Positions 17,029 through 25,991 are shown, numbered from the stretch's first letter. The stretch is DNA of 64,000 bases from an uncultured Clostridia bacterium (GCA_944387885.1 CALXGR010000003.1:28567-92566), one strand, 5' to 3'. Notes: generated by a model not told the origin, from the letters alone. Translations and numbers: made by a program.

Positions 17029-18207
17029 TTATTTCAAGGTGTAGGGATACAGGGTAACGCCCTTGACCACACGGTTTACCTCGCCGGTGGGGCAGGGGTT
17101 GTCGGGGGTGATGCCCAGGGACAGAGACTTCATGACAGCCAGGGTCTGAGCAAAGAGGATGTAGTCGAAGCCCAGCAGGACATTTTCCTTGTCGCTGCCA
17201 ACGGGGATCCGGATGATGTAGTCCACCAGGTCTTCCAGGCCTTCGGCGGGCTTGTTCATAACAGCCACGATCTTGTTGCCCTTCCGCTGGGGGCCCATCT
17301 CCTTGATCAGGTCGATCTCATACTTGCGGCGGTAATCGTCGTCGCTCAGGTAGACCACGGTGAGGGTCCGGGGATCAATGATGGACTTGGGACCATGACG
17401 GAAGCCCAGAGGAGAATCATACATGGTGGCAACCTGGCCGGCGGTCAGCTCCAGCATCTTCAGAGCAGACTCCTGAGCCACACCCTTCAGGGCGATGTTG
17501 CCCAGGTATACGATACGGTTGAAGTCGAAGGTGTCCACGATCTCCTGAACCTGGCCGTACTGGGTGTCCAGGAAATGCTCGGCAGCCTTGGCCACCTCTT
17601 CGATCTCAGCGGTCAGCTCATCCAGCTTGTCCAGGTTGAAGGCCAGGTAAGTAGCCATGTACATGTTGGAGTAGCTGGAGGTCATGGCGAAGGACTGGTC
17701 GTGGGTCTCGGGAGTCAGGTTGAGAGCGAAGCAGTTGGTCCGGTCCTTGGCCAGCTTGGAAAGGGTGCCCTCATGGTTGCAGGTAACAAACAGGTGATAC
17801 AGGTTCTGGCAGACCACCTCAGCGGCCTCTACAGCGCCCAGGGACTCGGGGCTGTTGCCGGAACGGCCGAAGCTGACCAGGATGGTGGGCTTGGTCCGGG
17901 AGAGGAAGTTCTCGGGGGAAGGTACAATGTCGGTGGTGGCATAGCTCTTCACCTTGTAATTGTACTTTTCAGCCAGAGCCTGGTAGAGAGAGTTGCCCAC
18001 AAACTCGCTGGTGCCGGCGCCGGTGAGGATGATGTCAAAGTCGTCTGCCTTGACTACCTGGTCCAGGAACTTCTGCAGCTCGTCCTTGCAGGCTGCCAGC
18101 TGGGCACAGGTCTTCCGCCAGGTGGCGGGCTGCTGATAAATCTCGTGAATGGTGTATCCGGAGAAAGTTTCCTTCATTTTTTCTTCGGAAATATTAAAAA
18201 TGCTCAT
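17029..18207 (-). CDS. agaS: SIS-domain sugar isomerase/deaminase (AgaS family)
   Basis: 392 residues with two SIS domains; the first contains ILTGAGTSEFVGNSL and the second STxxTGPxS-like phosphate-binding loops. AgaS is known in Enterobacteria as galactosamine-6-phosphate deaminase/isomerase, giving tagatose-6-phosphate. GFRHGPKSIIDP (about 280-291) is the typical AgaS/GlmS-like C-terminal motif. The start at 18207 has CAGGAGG upstream; longer frames would enter the promoter. First gene of agaS-IIA-yajC. Confidence 0.92.
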   Translation of the reverse strand: MSIFNISEEKMKETFSGYTIHEIYQQPATWRKTCAQLAACKDELQKFLDQVVKADDFDIILTGAGTSEFVGNSLYQALAEKYNYKVKSYATTDIVPSPENFLSRTKPTILVSFGRSGNSPESLGAVEAAEVVCQNLYHLFVTCNHEGTLSKLAKDRTNCFALNLTPETHDQSFAMTSSYSNMYMATYLAFNLDKLDELTAEIEEVAKAAEHFLDTQYGQVQEIVDTFDFNRIVYLGNIALKGVAQESALKMLELTAGQVATMYDSPLGFRHGPKSIIDPRTLTVVYLSDDDYRRKYEIDLIKEMGPQRKGNKIVAVMNKPAEGLEDLVDYIIRIPVGSDKENVLLGFDYILFAQTLAVMKSLSLGITPDNPCPTGEVNRVVKGVTLYPYTLK

Positions 18208-18408
18208 GGTCGCAAACCTCCTGTGACGTATTCTGGTATTCTCATTATATCTCACCCATTTTGGAAAAAACAACCCAAATACTAAAAGCGGTAACAAGTG
18301 AGCTAAAAATTGCAAATATTTTTCCTGGAAAGGGCGGTATAATATATGCAACATCACCAATATGAGGTTTTATGCCTTTTCACGCGTGAATTAAAAGGAG
18401 GCCAGCTT
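18208..18408. promoter_or_regulatory. Divergent agaS/nagA promoter region with a 12-bp palindrome
   Basis: Good -10 boxes face both ways: TATAAT on the plus strand at 18337-18342 (with a second overlapping ATATAT) and TATAAT on the minus strand near 18243-18248, the latter with a TTGTTT-like -35 at 18-bp spacing. The plus-strand -35 is poor. The perfect palindrome TTCACGCGTGAA (18379-18390) lies between the nagA promoter and its start codon, where a bound repressor would block transcription. Its sequence is unlike the TGTCAA elements upstream of the AraC gene. Confidence 0.5.
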
Positions 18409-19548
18409 ATGATTATTCAGAGCAAAAAGGTTTGGATCGCCGACCAGTTTGTGCCTGCGGCCATCCAGCTTGAGGAAGGAAAAATCGCCGGTATTTATCC
18501 CTACGGCAGCCGGGATGTTGACCAGGATTACGGCGACAAACGGATCGTACCCGGCTTCATGGACATCCACTGCCACGGAGCTTTTGAGTTTGACACCAAC
18601 GACGCCAACCCGGAAGGGCTGCGGAACTGGTCCAAGAACATTGTAAAGGAAGGCGTTACCAGCTTCCTGGCCACCACCATCACCCAGAGCGAGGAAGTCC
18701 TCACCGCTGCCGTGGCCAATGTGGCCAATGTTATGGAGGAAGGCTACGAGGGCGCCGAGATCCTGGGCATCCACTTTGAGGGCCCCTATCTGGATATGGT
18801 CTACAAAGGAGCTCAGCCCGAGCAGCACATTGCCAAGCCCACCATCGAGCAGTTCAAGCGGTATCAGGAAGCCGCCAAGGGACACATCAAGTACATCACC
18901 ATGGCTACCGAGACCGACGAGGACTTTGCCCTCACCCGGTACTGCGCTGACCACGGCGTAGTGGTAAGTATTGGTCACTCTGCCGCCACCTACGAGCAGG
19001 CTGTTATGGCCTGGGCCAACGGTGCCCGGTCCATGACCCATGTGTACAACGGCATGACCCCCTTCAACCACCGGGCCAACGGTCTGGTAGGCGCCGCTTA
19101 CCGGATCCGCACCATGTACGGCGAGATCATCTGCGACGGCAACCATTCCACCACCGCCGCCCTCAACAACTACTTTATGTCCAAGGGCCCCGACTACTCC
19201 ATTATGGTATCCGACGCCCTCATGGCCAAGGGTACTCCCGTGGGAAGCAAGTTCCTGTTCGGCGGCAATGAAATCGTCATTTACCCCGACGGCAGCGCCC
19301 ATCTGACTTCCACCGGCGGACTGGCCGGGTCCACCCTCCAGCTGAACCAGGGTCTGCGCATCCTGGTAGAGGAGGCTATGGTCCCCTTCAACTACGCCAT
19401 TAACTCCTGCACCATCAACCCCGCCACCTGCATCGGCATGGAGGACCGGAAGGGCTCCATCCAGGTAGGCAAGGACGGCGACCTGGTGGTTCTGGACACC
19501 GATTACACCGTACTGCAGACTTACTGCATGGGCCAGCCCCAGCTGTAA
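18409..19548 (+). CDS. nagA: N-acetylglucosamine/galactosamine-6-phosphate deacetylase
   Basis: Removes the acetyl group of GlcNAc-6-P or GalNAc-6-P (NagA/AgaA). 379 residues of the amidohydrolase superfamily with the metal motif DIHCHG (about 57-62), the HFEGPY block with the catalytic/metal Glu (about 122-127), SIGHSAA and HVYNGM with metal His residues, and the catalytic Asp in VSDAL. The start at 18409 follows AAAAGGAGG. It leads the nagA-gatZ unit; context suggests GalNAc-6-P. Confidence 0.94.
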   Translation: MIIQSKKVWIADQFVPAAIQLEEGKIAGIYPYGSRDVDQDYGDKRIVPGFMDIHCHGAFEFDTNDANPEGLRNWSKNIVKEGVTSFLATTITQSEEVLTAAVANVANVMEEGYEGAEILGIHFEGPYLDMVYKGAQPEQHIAKPTIEQFKRYQEAAKGHIKYITMATETDEDFALTRYCADHGVVVSIGHSAATYEQAVMAWANGARSMTHVYNGMTPFNHRANGLVGAAYRIRTMYGEIICDGNHSTTAALNNYFMSKGPDYSIMVSDALMAKGTPVGSKFLFGGNEIVIYPDGSAHLTSTGGLAGSTLQLNQGLRILVEEAMVPFNYAINSCTINPATCIGMEDRKGSIQVGKDGDLVVLDTDYTVLQTYCMGQPQL

Positions 19549-19575
19549 CCCCACAAACAAGAGAGGTATTGAATT

Positions 19576-20865
19576 ATGAAACATCCTTTGCAGGAAATGA
19601 TGGAAAAGCGCCGCCAGGGAATCCGCTGCGGAATCCCTTCCTACTGCAGCGCCAACGAGCTGGTGCTGGAGATTGCCCTGCGCCGGGCCAAGGAGCGGAA
19701 CATTCCTGTTCTCATTGAGGCTACCGCCAACCAGGTAAACCAGTTTGGCGGATATACCGGCATGGTCCCCAAGGACTTCTATCAGATGGTCCTCAAGATG
19801 GCTCAGGCCATTGACCTGCCCGAGAACATGATCATCCTGGCCGGAGACCACCTGGGCCCCCTGACCTGGCAGAAGCTGCCCGAGGCCGAGGCCATGGAGA
19901 ACTCCCGGGAACTGGTTTACCAGTATGCCCGGGCCGGCTTCACCAAGATTCATCTGGACACCAGCATGAAGGTGGCCGACGACCCCGAAGGCCTCCTCTC
20001 CACTGAGGTGGTGGCCCGCCGTGGTGCAGAGCTTTACAAGGCAGCCATGAAGGGCTATGAAGAGCTGAAGGCTGAGAAGCCCGACGCCATGCGTCCCGTC
20101 TTTGTCATCGGCAGCGAAGTGCCCATCCCCGGCGGTACTACCGAGGCCGAGGACACTCTGGCCGTTACCAAGCCCGAAGCTTTCCGGGACACCGTTTCCA
20201 CCTACCAGAAGGTATGGACCGAGGAAGGGGTAGGCGACGGCATGGCCGACGTTATCGCCGTTGTGGTACAGCCCGGCGTAGAGTTTGGCGACGAGCAGGT
20301 ATTCTACTATGACCCCGCCGCAGCCACCGACCTGGTAGCTGCCCTGAAGGAGTTCCCTGGCATCTGCTTTGAGGGCCACTCCACCGACTATCAGAGCGCC
20401 AAGAACCTGGCTGACATGGTCACTGACGGCATTGCCATCCTGAAGGTTGGTCCCGCCCTGACCTTTGGTCTGCGGGAAGCCCTCTTCTCCCTGAGCATGA
20501 TGGAGAAGGAGCTGGTTCCTGCCGAGAAGCGGGCCAACTTCATTGAGACCCTGGAAGAGGTCATGTTGGCCAACCCCGGCAACTGGAACAAGCACTACCA
20601 CGGCGACGAGGCCCATCTGGCCCTCTGCCGGAAGTACAGCTACTCCGACCGGGCCCGGTACTACATCGGCCAGCCCCAGGTTGTGGAAGCTATGAACAAG
20701 CTGTTCGACAACCTGCGGGAGTATCCCATCCCCATGAATATGCTTCATCAGTACATGCCCCTGTCCTACAACAAGGTACGGACCGGCGAGCTGAAGCTGG
20801 ACCCCAGAGAGCTTGCCATGGACGGCATTGTCCAGTTTATGCTGGATTACGAGAGCGCTGTCTGA
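19576..20865 (+). CDS. GatZ/KbaZ-like tagatose-bisphosphate aldolase subunit
   Basis: 429 residues, full length for the GatZ/KbaZ/AgaZ family. The conserved N-terminus (GIRCGIPSYCSANE), the AGDHLGP block (about 93-99), GSEVPIPGG and FEGHSTDYQ are all present. The family stabilises the GatY/KbaY catalytic aldolase; older annotations call it a tagatose-6-P kinase, which I do not adopt. It follows nagA by 27 bp. Its catalytic partner at 14480 is in another unit of the locus. Confidence 0.9.
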   Translation: MKHPLQEMMEKRRQGIRCGIPSYCSANELVLEIALRRAKERNIPVLIEATANQVNQFGGYTGMVPKDFYQMVLKMAQAIDLPENMIILAGDHLGPLTWQKLPEAEAMENSRELVYQYARAGFTKIHLDTSMKVADDPEGLLSTEVVARRGAELYKAAMKGYEELKAEKPDAMRPVFVIGSEVPIPGGTTEAEDTLAVTKPEAFRDTVSTYQKVWTEEGVGDGMADVIAVVVQPGVEFGDEQVFYYDPAAATDLVAALKEFPGICFEGHSTDYQSAKNLADMVTDGIAILKVGPALTFGLREALFSLSMMEKELVPAEKRANFIETLEEVMLANPGNWNKHYHGDEAHLALCRKYSYSDRARYYIGQPQVVEAMNKLFDNLREYPIPMNMLHQYMPLSYNKVRTGELKLDPRELAMDGIVQFMLDYESAV

Positions 20866-20945
20866 TTTTCCTTTATCATTGAACCTGTCCTCCGGCTGAA
20901 GCCGGAGGCAGGCTCTCTCCTTTGTGCAAGATTTCTCCAAAAGCG

Positions 20946-20997
20946 CACTACACCCCATCCCTCCGGATGCTGTTCACCGGCGGGATGGGGTGTAGTG
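20946..20997. terminator. Long hairpin between convergent gatZ-like and HAD genes
   Basis: A 16-bp stem (CACTACACCCCATCCC and its complement) with an inner CCGG/CCGG pairing, followed by TTTT on the plus strand and CTTTT on the minus strand. It probably ends transcription from both sides. A second hairpin without T-tract (CCTCCGGCT/AGCCGGAGG) lies at 20889-20908. Confidence 0.7.
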
Positions 20998-21022
20998 TTT
21001 TAAATGGATTCAGTTGTAAGAA

Positions 21023-21688
21023 TTACAGGGTGCCTTCCCGAATCAATTTCAAGGCATGGTTCAGGGTGGGGCATACCGCCGCCACAGCCTCCTTCAGTTC
21101 AGGGGTGGGAGGAACCTGGTCGGGAACCAGAACGGTGGTACAGCCGGCCTTGACCCCGGCCCAGCCTCCCTGAAGGCTGTCCTCGAACACATAGCAGTCC
21201 CGGGGATCTGCCCCCAGCTCTTTGGCTGCCAGAAGGAAAACATCCGGTTCAGGCTTGCAGTGTTCCACCTGTTCCCCGCTGACCAGCAGGTCAAAATACT
21301 GGCTGATTTTTCCCACTTCCAGGTGATGGCGGATCACTTCCAGGCCGCTGGAGCTGGCCACTGCCAGCTTGACCCCCTGCCCTTTCAGGTAGGAAAGGAT
21401 CTCCACCACCCCGGGTTTCAGGTCGATCTGGGTCTTCATCCGCTCCATTCCCCGGTTATGCCATTCCTGCCAGAACACAGGGGGATTGAGGGTGGGATAA
21501 TACCGATGGATGATAGCCAGTTCATAATCACCGCAGGTACCGCAGACCTCATGGAAGAACTGGGGATCCACTTCCAGACCCCGTTCCCGGGCCATTTCCT
21601 CAAACACTACCCGGAACACATTTTCACTGTCCACCAAAAGGCCGTCCATGTCAAAAATGCCGTACTGTTTCACTGGAAGATACCTCAC
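21023..21688 (-). CDS. HAD-superfamily sugar-phosphatase / beta-phosphoglucomutase-like
   Basis: 221 residues with HAD motif I FDMDGLLVDSE (Asp nucleophile about residue 13), motif II ASSS, motif III Lys in CKPEPD and motif IV FEDS. The helical cap is of the beta-phosphoglucomutase/phosphatase type (subfamily IA, variant 3). The substrate is not deducible. It follows the PutP gene by 27 bp on the same strand, and ends against the convergent GalNAc locus. Confidence 0.85.
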   Translation of the reverse strand: MRYLPVKQYGIFDMDGLLVDSENVFRVVFEEMARERGLEVDPQFFHEVCGTCGDYELAIIHRYYPTLNPPVFWQEWHNRGMERMKTQIDLKPGVVEILSYLKGQGVKLAVASSSGLEVIRHHLEVGKISQYFDLLVSGEQVEHCKPEPDVFLLAAKELGADPRDCYVFEDSLQGGWAGVKAGCTTVLVPDQVPPTPELKEAVAAVCPTLNHALKLIREGTL

Positions 21689-21715
21689 TGTTTCAAAGGG
21701 TTTGCACCCTGTATT

Positions 21716-23245
21716 TTATTTCTTGCGGGACTGTTCAAACTCTTCCTGGATCTGGGCGCTGGGAGCGGGAGTAAGCAGGCTGACCACCACAATGGCTGCC
21801 AGGCTGACCAGGAATGCGGGGAGAAGCTCATAAATATTCCAGATTCCGCCCAGGGGCCGAACCAGATATTTCCAGACAAAGATGGTGATGCCGCCTGCCA
21901 ACATACCGGCCAGGGCGCCCTGCCAGTTGCTCCGCTTCCAGAACAGGGCACAGAGGGTGACAGCGCCGAAAGCTCCGCCAAAACCGGCCCAGGCAAAGGA
22001 AACGATTCCGAAAACGCTGGAGTTGGGGTCCCGGGCCAGGAAGATGCCCAAAACGGTGATGCCCAGAATGGTGAGACGGGCCACAGCCAGGCTCTGCTTC
22101 TGATGAAGCTTGATGCCCAGGAAGTCCTGAACAATGTTCTGGCTCACACTGGAAGCAGCGGCCAGCATCTGGCTGTCCGCAGTGGACATGGTGGCGGCCA
22201 GGATTCCGGCCAGGATCAGGCCTGCAATAAAGGCGGGGATAATGCCGCGCTGGCTGATAAGGCCGGCCAGTTTGACAATGACGGTCTCGCTGTCGCTGCC
22301 GGCCAGGAAGCCCAGCTTTCCGGCAGCAGTCATTCCCAGACCGGACATACCGATGAGGATGGCCACGCCCATGGCGACCACAGCCCAGATGCTGGCAATG
22401 CGGCGGGAGAGGACCAGCTTCTTCTCGTCCTCAATGGCCATAAACCGGAGCAGAATATGGGGCATTCCGAAATATCCCAGGCCCCAGGCCAGGGTGGACA
22501 CCACCTGGATAGGCCCGTAAGCAACAGCCTGACCGCTGGTGGGGTCGTAGGTGCTGGAGAAGGAGAAGTAGCCGGGCAGGCTCTGGGCGTTGGCGATCAC
22601 AGCCTCCCAGCCCCCTGCGTTGACCACTCCGTAGCCCAGCACCACCACCAGGGCCATGGTCATGACCATGCTCTGGACCAGGTCGGTGGTGGAAACGGCA
22701 CTGAAACCGCCCATGATGGTGTACCCTACAATGACCAGGGCGGACACCACCATGGCCACGGTGTAGTTGACCCCCAGCAGGCTGTTGAACAGCTTGCCGC
22801 AGGCGGCAAAGCCGGAAGCGGTGTAGGGGATGAAGAAAATCAGAATGACCAGAGCGGCAATGGCATTGAGGATATTCCGCTTGTCATGGTACCGCTTGGA
22901 ATAGAATTCCGGCACGGTAATGGCATCCAGGTTGCTGGAGTACCGGCGGAGCCGCCGGGCCACCAGGAGCCAGTTGAGCCAGGTGCCCAGGGCCAGACCG
23001 ATGGCGGTCCAGCCCACATCGGCAAGACCGGTCAGGTAGGCCAGACCAGGCAGACCCATGAGCAGGTAGCTGGACATGTCGCTGGCCTCGGCGCTCATGG
23101 CGGTGACCAGAGGGCCCATTTTCCGGCCGCCCAGATAAAAATCGCTGGTGCTTTCATTTCCCTTGCTGCACTTGAACCCGATGGCCAGCATTCCCAACAG
23201 GTAAAGAACAATGGCAGCAAATATGCAGAAGTTGATTGTATTCAG
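21716..23245 (-). CDS. putP: Sodium:proline symporter
   Basis: Na+-coupled proline uptake; about 509 residues with 12-13 membrane segments. Strong PutP signals: YLGGRKMGPLVTAMSAEASDMSSYLLMGLPG near the N-terminus (Na+ site region), GFSAVSTTDLVQ, and MSTADSQMLAASS. No ATG fits the N-terminus: the frame opens with TTG at 23287 without a ribosome site, while a CTG at 23245 follows GAGAGGGA at good spacing and matches the usual N-terminal length. I use that start with low certainty. Confidence 0.9.
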   Translation of the reverse strand: MNTINFCIFAAIVLYLLGMLAIGFKCSKGNESTSDFYLGGRKMGPLVTAMSAEASDMSSYLLMGLPGLAYLTGLADVGWTAIGLALGTWLNWLLVARRLRRYSSNLDAITVPEFYSKRYHDKRNILNAIAALVILIFFIPYTASGFAACGKLFNSLLGVNYTVAMVVSALVIVGYTIMGGFSAVSTTDLVQSMVMTMALVVVLGYGVVNAGGWEAVIANAQSLPGYFSFSSTYDPTSGQAVAYGPIQVVSTLAWGLGYFGMPHILLRFMAIEDEKKLVLSRRIASIWAVVAMGVAILIGMSGLGMTAAGKLGFLAGSDSETVIVKLAGLISQRGIIPAFIAGLILAGILAATMSTADSQMLAAASSVSQNIVQDFLGIKLHQKQSLAVARLTILGITVLGIFLARDPNSSVFGIVSFAWAGFGGAFGAVTLCALFWKRSNWQGALAGMLAGGITIFVWKYLVRPLGGIWNIYELLPAFLVSLAAIVVVSLLTPAPSAQIQEEFEQSRKK

Positions 23246-23314
23246 CTTAATTCCCTCTCTTTCTGTTGCGGCAAGGGGCACTGCCAAAAGCTGCGCCGCC
23301 GCAGAATCCTTTTC

Positions 23315-23343
23315 ATTCTACCATAACAGAGGGATTGCCACAA
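23315..23343 (-). promoter_or_regulatory. Promoter of putP-HAD
   Basis: Minus-strand TTGTGG (23338-23343) and TAGAAT (23315-23320), 17 bp apart, about 70 bp before the likely putP start. Confidence 0.5.
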
Positions 23344-23384
23344 CCCAAAACCTCCCTTTTTCCTGGTATTTTTCCGGTTTTTCC

Positions 23385-23416
23385 AAAAAAACTGCCGGGA
23401 GAAAGGCTCCCGGCAG
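23385..23416 (-). terminator. Intrinsic terminator of the PAP2/lipoprotein unit
   Basis: On the minus strand CTGCCGGGAG/CTCCCGGCAG (10-bp stem, 5-nt loop) followed by seven T, just after the lipoprotein stop. Confidence 0.85.
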
Positions 23417-23425
23417 AAAAAACGC

Positions 23426-23965
23426 TTATTCTTCCCACTGAATCCCCTGGACCAATTCCAGGATGGGGGTGTAGTCGGCGGCCTTGGAGGCTGCGGTCAC
23501 ATATACGGAACCCTCCTCAAAGTCCAGCTGGACCAGAATGGTCTGGTAGCTGCCGCAGTCATACCGCCGGGCCGAGGCGGTGGCACCCGGGCAGTCGATT
23601 TCCTCCATCTCCTTGAGGACGGTGGGCCCCACCTCCTCCAGTTCAGCGGCGGACTGCTCCAGGAAGTCCTGGTAGTCCCCGCCCTTCTGGATCATCACCA
23701 CCGTCTGGTTGAGACCGCTGCCGGTGGAAGACATGACCGCAGTATCCTCGGCCCCCTCCTCTTCCACCGGCGCTCCCCAGTGGCTGGCATCGTAAGTAAG
23801 GACCAGCCCGTTGGGAGCCGTCACCGTCTGGTAATCCGGCTCCGGGTCGTTCTGGGCCACAAGGTCCTCGCTGTCAAAGAGGTAATACATAAAATCCATG
23901 ACCCCGCACCCGGTCAGGCTGAAAGCCATCACCAGGGCAAGCATCAGGGCGACACAACGTTTCAT
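23426..23965 (-). CDS. Small predicted lipoprotein, function unknown
   Basis: 179 residues with a lipoprotein signal (basic MKR, hydrophobic core, lipobox LTGC, Cys20). The mature part is acidic and has an alpha/beta look with a pair of Cys residues (CPGATASARRYDC) that might form a disulfide. AAAGGAG precedes the ATG; a longer frame to 24154 would overlap the PAP2 gene. It follows the PAP2 phosphatase by 19 bp. No family recognised. Confidence 0.75.
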   Translation of the reverse strand: MKRCVALMLALVMAFSLTGCGVMDFMYYLFDSEDLVAQNDPEPDYQTVTAPNGLVLTYDASHWGAPVEEEGAEDTAVMSSTGSGLNQTVVMIQKGGDYQDFLEQSAAELEEVGPTVLKEMEEIDCPGATASARRYDCGSYQTILVQLDFEEGSVYVTAASKAADYTPILELVQGIQWEE

Positions 23966-23984
23966 TTTTGGTTCTCCTTTATTT

Positions 23985-24479
23985 TCAGATAAGGAAAAAT
24001 CCCAGCCAGCCTGCTCCGGCTCCCAGGGCCAGCCCGCCCAGCACATCCCGGGGGAAATGTACCCCGGTGAGCACCCGGCAGAGGGCAATGGCGCCCGCCA
24101 CCAAAAAGGCAGCCCAGCCCCAGGCGGGGCAGAGCCAGGCAAATCCCACAGCAATCACCCCCGCCGAGAACACATGGCGGCTGGGGAAGGATTGTCCCCG
24201 GGTATCCTTGTGAGTCAGGGGCGGGATCTCATACACCTCATAGGGGCGGGGGGCATTGATGGCCCGGCGAAGGGCTGTTCCCCCCAGGAACACCACCAGA
24301 GGCACCAGGGTCATCCGAATCAGCCTGGGGTCCCGGCCCAGGGCCAGGATTCCCAGGGCCAGGGTATAGCCCAGATAGACCAGTCCCGTGAGAAGGGAGG
24401 AGACCCGGCTTACCAGCCGGCCCCATCCGGGACGTCTGGCCCAGAACTCCATCAGAGCCTGATACCGCTCTCTGGTCAT
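23985..24479 (-). CDS. PAP2-family membrane phosphatase
   Basis: 164 residues with about five membrane helices and the three acid-phosphatase motifs in order: R-x6-RP (RRAINAPRP), PSRH, and R-x5-H-x3-D (RVLTGVHFPRD). The family removes phosphate from undecaprenyl pyrophosphate, phosphatidate or phosphatidylglycerophosphate; which one is not visible. The second motif has PSRH rather than PSGH, a frequent variant. The start at 24479 follows a GGGAGGG site. Confidence 0.85.
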   Translation of the reverse strand: MTRERYQALMEFWARRPGWGRLVSRVSSLLTGLVYLGYTLALGILALGRDPRLIRMTLVPLVVFLGGTALRRAINAPRPYEVYEIPPLTHKDTRGQSFPSRHVFSAGVIAVGFAWLCPAWGWAAFLVAGAIALCRVLTGVHFPRDVLGGLALGAGAGWLGFFLI

Positions 24480-24586
24480 CTTTCCTTCCCTCCCCTGCGG
24501 TTTTCTGGTATTAAGATACCATTCCCCCCAAGGCTTTGTCAAATAAACAGGCAGGGCTTTGATTTTTTCTTCTTAATTTTATATCA

Positions 24587-25141
24587 TTATTCTGTAGGCC
24601 AGCTTCCCTCCTGGGGAACCACCGAGGCCGCCTCTGCGTTCTCTGCTGCGGCATCCTTTTCATCCATCTCCCCCTCAGGTGCGGACAGGCCGGTCACCTC
24701 GCCGCCGGGCTGGGTGAGCAGGTAAGCTCCGATGGCCTGGTTCTCATACACCAGCATGACCCCATAGGTCTTTTCCTCCCCTGCGGACTGGCCGGGGCAG
24801 AGGGCGGTCCACTTTTCCACCGTTTTTCCCTTATACCCTTCCAGGCTCATGCCGCTCTGGTTCACCACCGTATTGAAGGCCAGAAAGCTGTCATCCCACC
24901 GCTTGGGGATTTTGACGCTGTCCACTCCGGCTGTGGACATATCCAGCTCCACCCCGTACTCGTGGAAAAACTCCCCGATGTCCTGGGTCCCGGAGATGAC
25001 CAGGCCGCTGGGAGCCGATGCAGCCACCGACTGCCCCGCAATGTAATTGACCCCGGCCACGGTGCCCACCAGGCAGGCCAGGCACACCCCCATGGTGGCG
25101 GCCCGCCGCAGGCTGTTTTTATGGAATGTAAACACGAACAT
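24587..25141 (-). CDS. DUF4830-like secreted/anchored protein
   Basis: 184 residues: short basic N-terminus, one hydrophobic segment (about 14-35), then a domain with a pattern I associate with DUF4830 (YGVELD..., VKIPKRWDDSFLAFN, YKGKTVEKWT, VMLVYENQAIG). The C-terminal ~25 residues are acidic and Ala-rich. The start at 25141 follows GGGGGAGG. It is divergent from the response-regulator gene, 157 bp away. Function unknown; the family call is from memory. Confidence 0.65.
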   Translation of the reverse strand: MFVFTFHKNSLRRAATMGVCLACLVGTVAGVNYIAGQSVAASAPSGLVISGTQDIGEFFHEYGVELDMSTAGVDSVKIPKRWDDSFLAFNTVVNQSGMSLEGYKGKTVEKWTALCPGQSAGEEKTYGVMLVYENQAIGAYLLTQPGGEVTGLSAPEGEMDEKDAAAENAEAASVVPQEGSWPTE

Positions 25142-25298
25142 CACTGCCTCCCCCCGGACGGCGCCGCCGTCCTGTTTTGGTTCATTCCTATGAGACAAAC
25201 CCGGGAAGAATACCTGGAAATAAGTTATTTACGGTATTTTCACAATTTCATCATAACCCAACAGTATGATAAAATCAGTAAAAAAGGAGTGTGAAACT

Positions 25299-25979
25299 AT
25301 GGCACATATTTTGATCGTGGACGATGAGCCTCTCATTCGGGATCTTCTTCGCACCCATCTGGAATATGCCGGTCACACCTGCACCGAGGCAGGAGACGGA
25401 AGCGCTGCCCTGGCAGCTCTGGCAGCGGGAAATACAGATCTGGTGATCCTGGATGTGATGATGCCCTTTATGGACGGAATGACCTGTCTGCGGGAGATGC
25501 GTTCCCGCCGTATCAATACCCCGGTGATCATGCTTACCGCCCGGGGCGAGGAATACGACAAGCTGGCCGGTCTGGAACTGGGGGCGGATGACTATGTGGT
25601 CAAACCCTTCAGTCCCCGGGAGCTGGTAGCCCGGGTAAAGGCAGTTCTCAACCGGACCATGCCCCATCCCCAGGAGGAAGGCACCCTCTACACCTTCAAC
25701 CGGCTGGTCATTGACACGGCCAGCCACACCGTCCGGGTGGACGGCCAGGAGGTCAGCCTGACCCCCAAGGAATTTGATCTGCTGGTTTTCCTGGCCCAGA
25801 ACAAGGGCCTGGCCCTGAGCCGGGAAAAAATCCTCCAGCAGGTCTGGAACTATGACTACTACGGAGAGGACCGGACCGTGGACACCCATGTGAAGATGCT
25901 TCGCAGTCACCTGGGGCCCTGCCGGGACTACATTGCCACTGTCTGGGGCGTAGGGTACAAGTTCGATCCCAAGAGCTAA
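25299..25979 (+). CDS. OmpR/PhoB-family response regulator
   Basis: 226 residues: receiver domain with phospho-acceptor Asp52 (LVILDVMMP), acidic DDE at 8-10 and Lys in KPF (about 102), then a winged-helix DNA-binding domain (about 125-225) ending YKFDP. AAAAAGGAG precedes the ATG. The histidine kinase gene follows by 12 bp. The stimulus is unknown; the divergent DUF4830-like gene is a possible target. Confidence 0.95.
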   Translation: MAHILIVDDEPLIRDLLRTHLEYAGHTCTEAGDGSAALAALAAGNTDLVILDVMMPFMDGMTCLREMRSRRINTPVIMLTARGEEYDKLAGLELGADDYVVKPFSPRELVARVKAVLNRTMPHPQEEGTLYTFNRLVIDTASHTVRVDGQEVSLTPKEFDLLVFLAQNKGLALSREKILQQVWNYDYYGEDRTVDTHVKMLRSHLGPCRDYIATVWGVGYKFDPKS

Positions 25980-25991
25980 GGAGGCCCTCCC

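Noticed and set aside
18391..20958. Long minus-strand frame opposite nagA and the gatZ-like gene
   Set aside because: Mirror of conserved plus-strand enzymes with clear motifs and ribosome sites.
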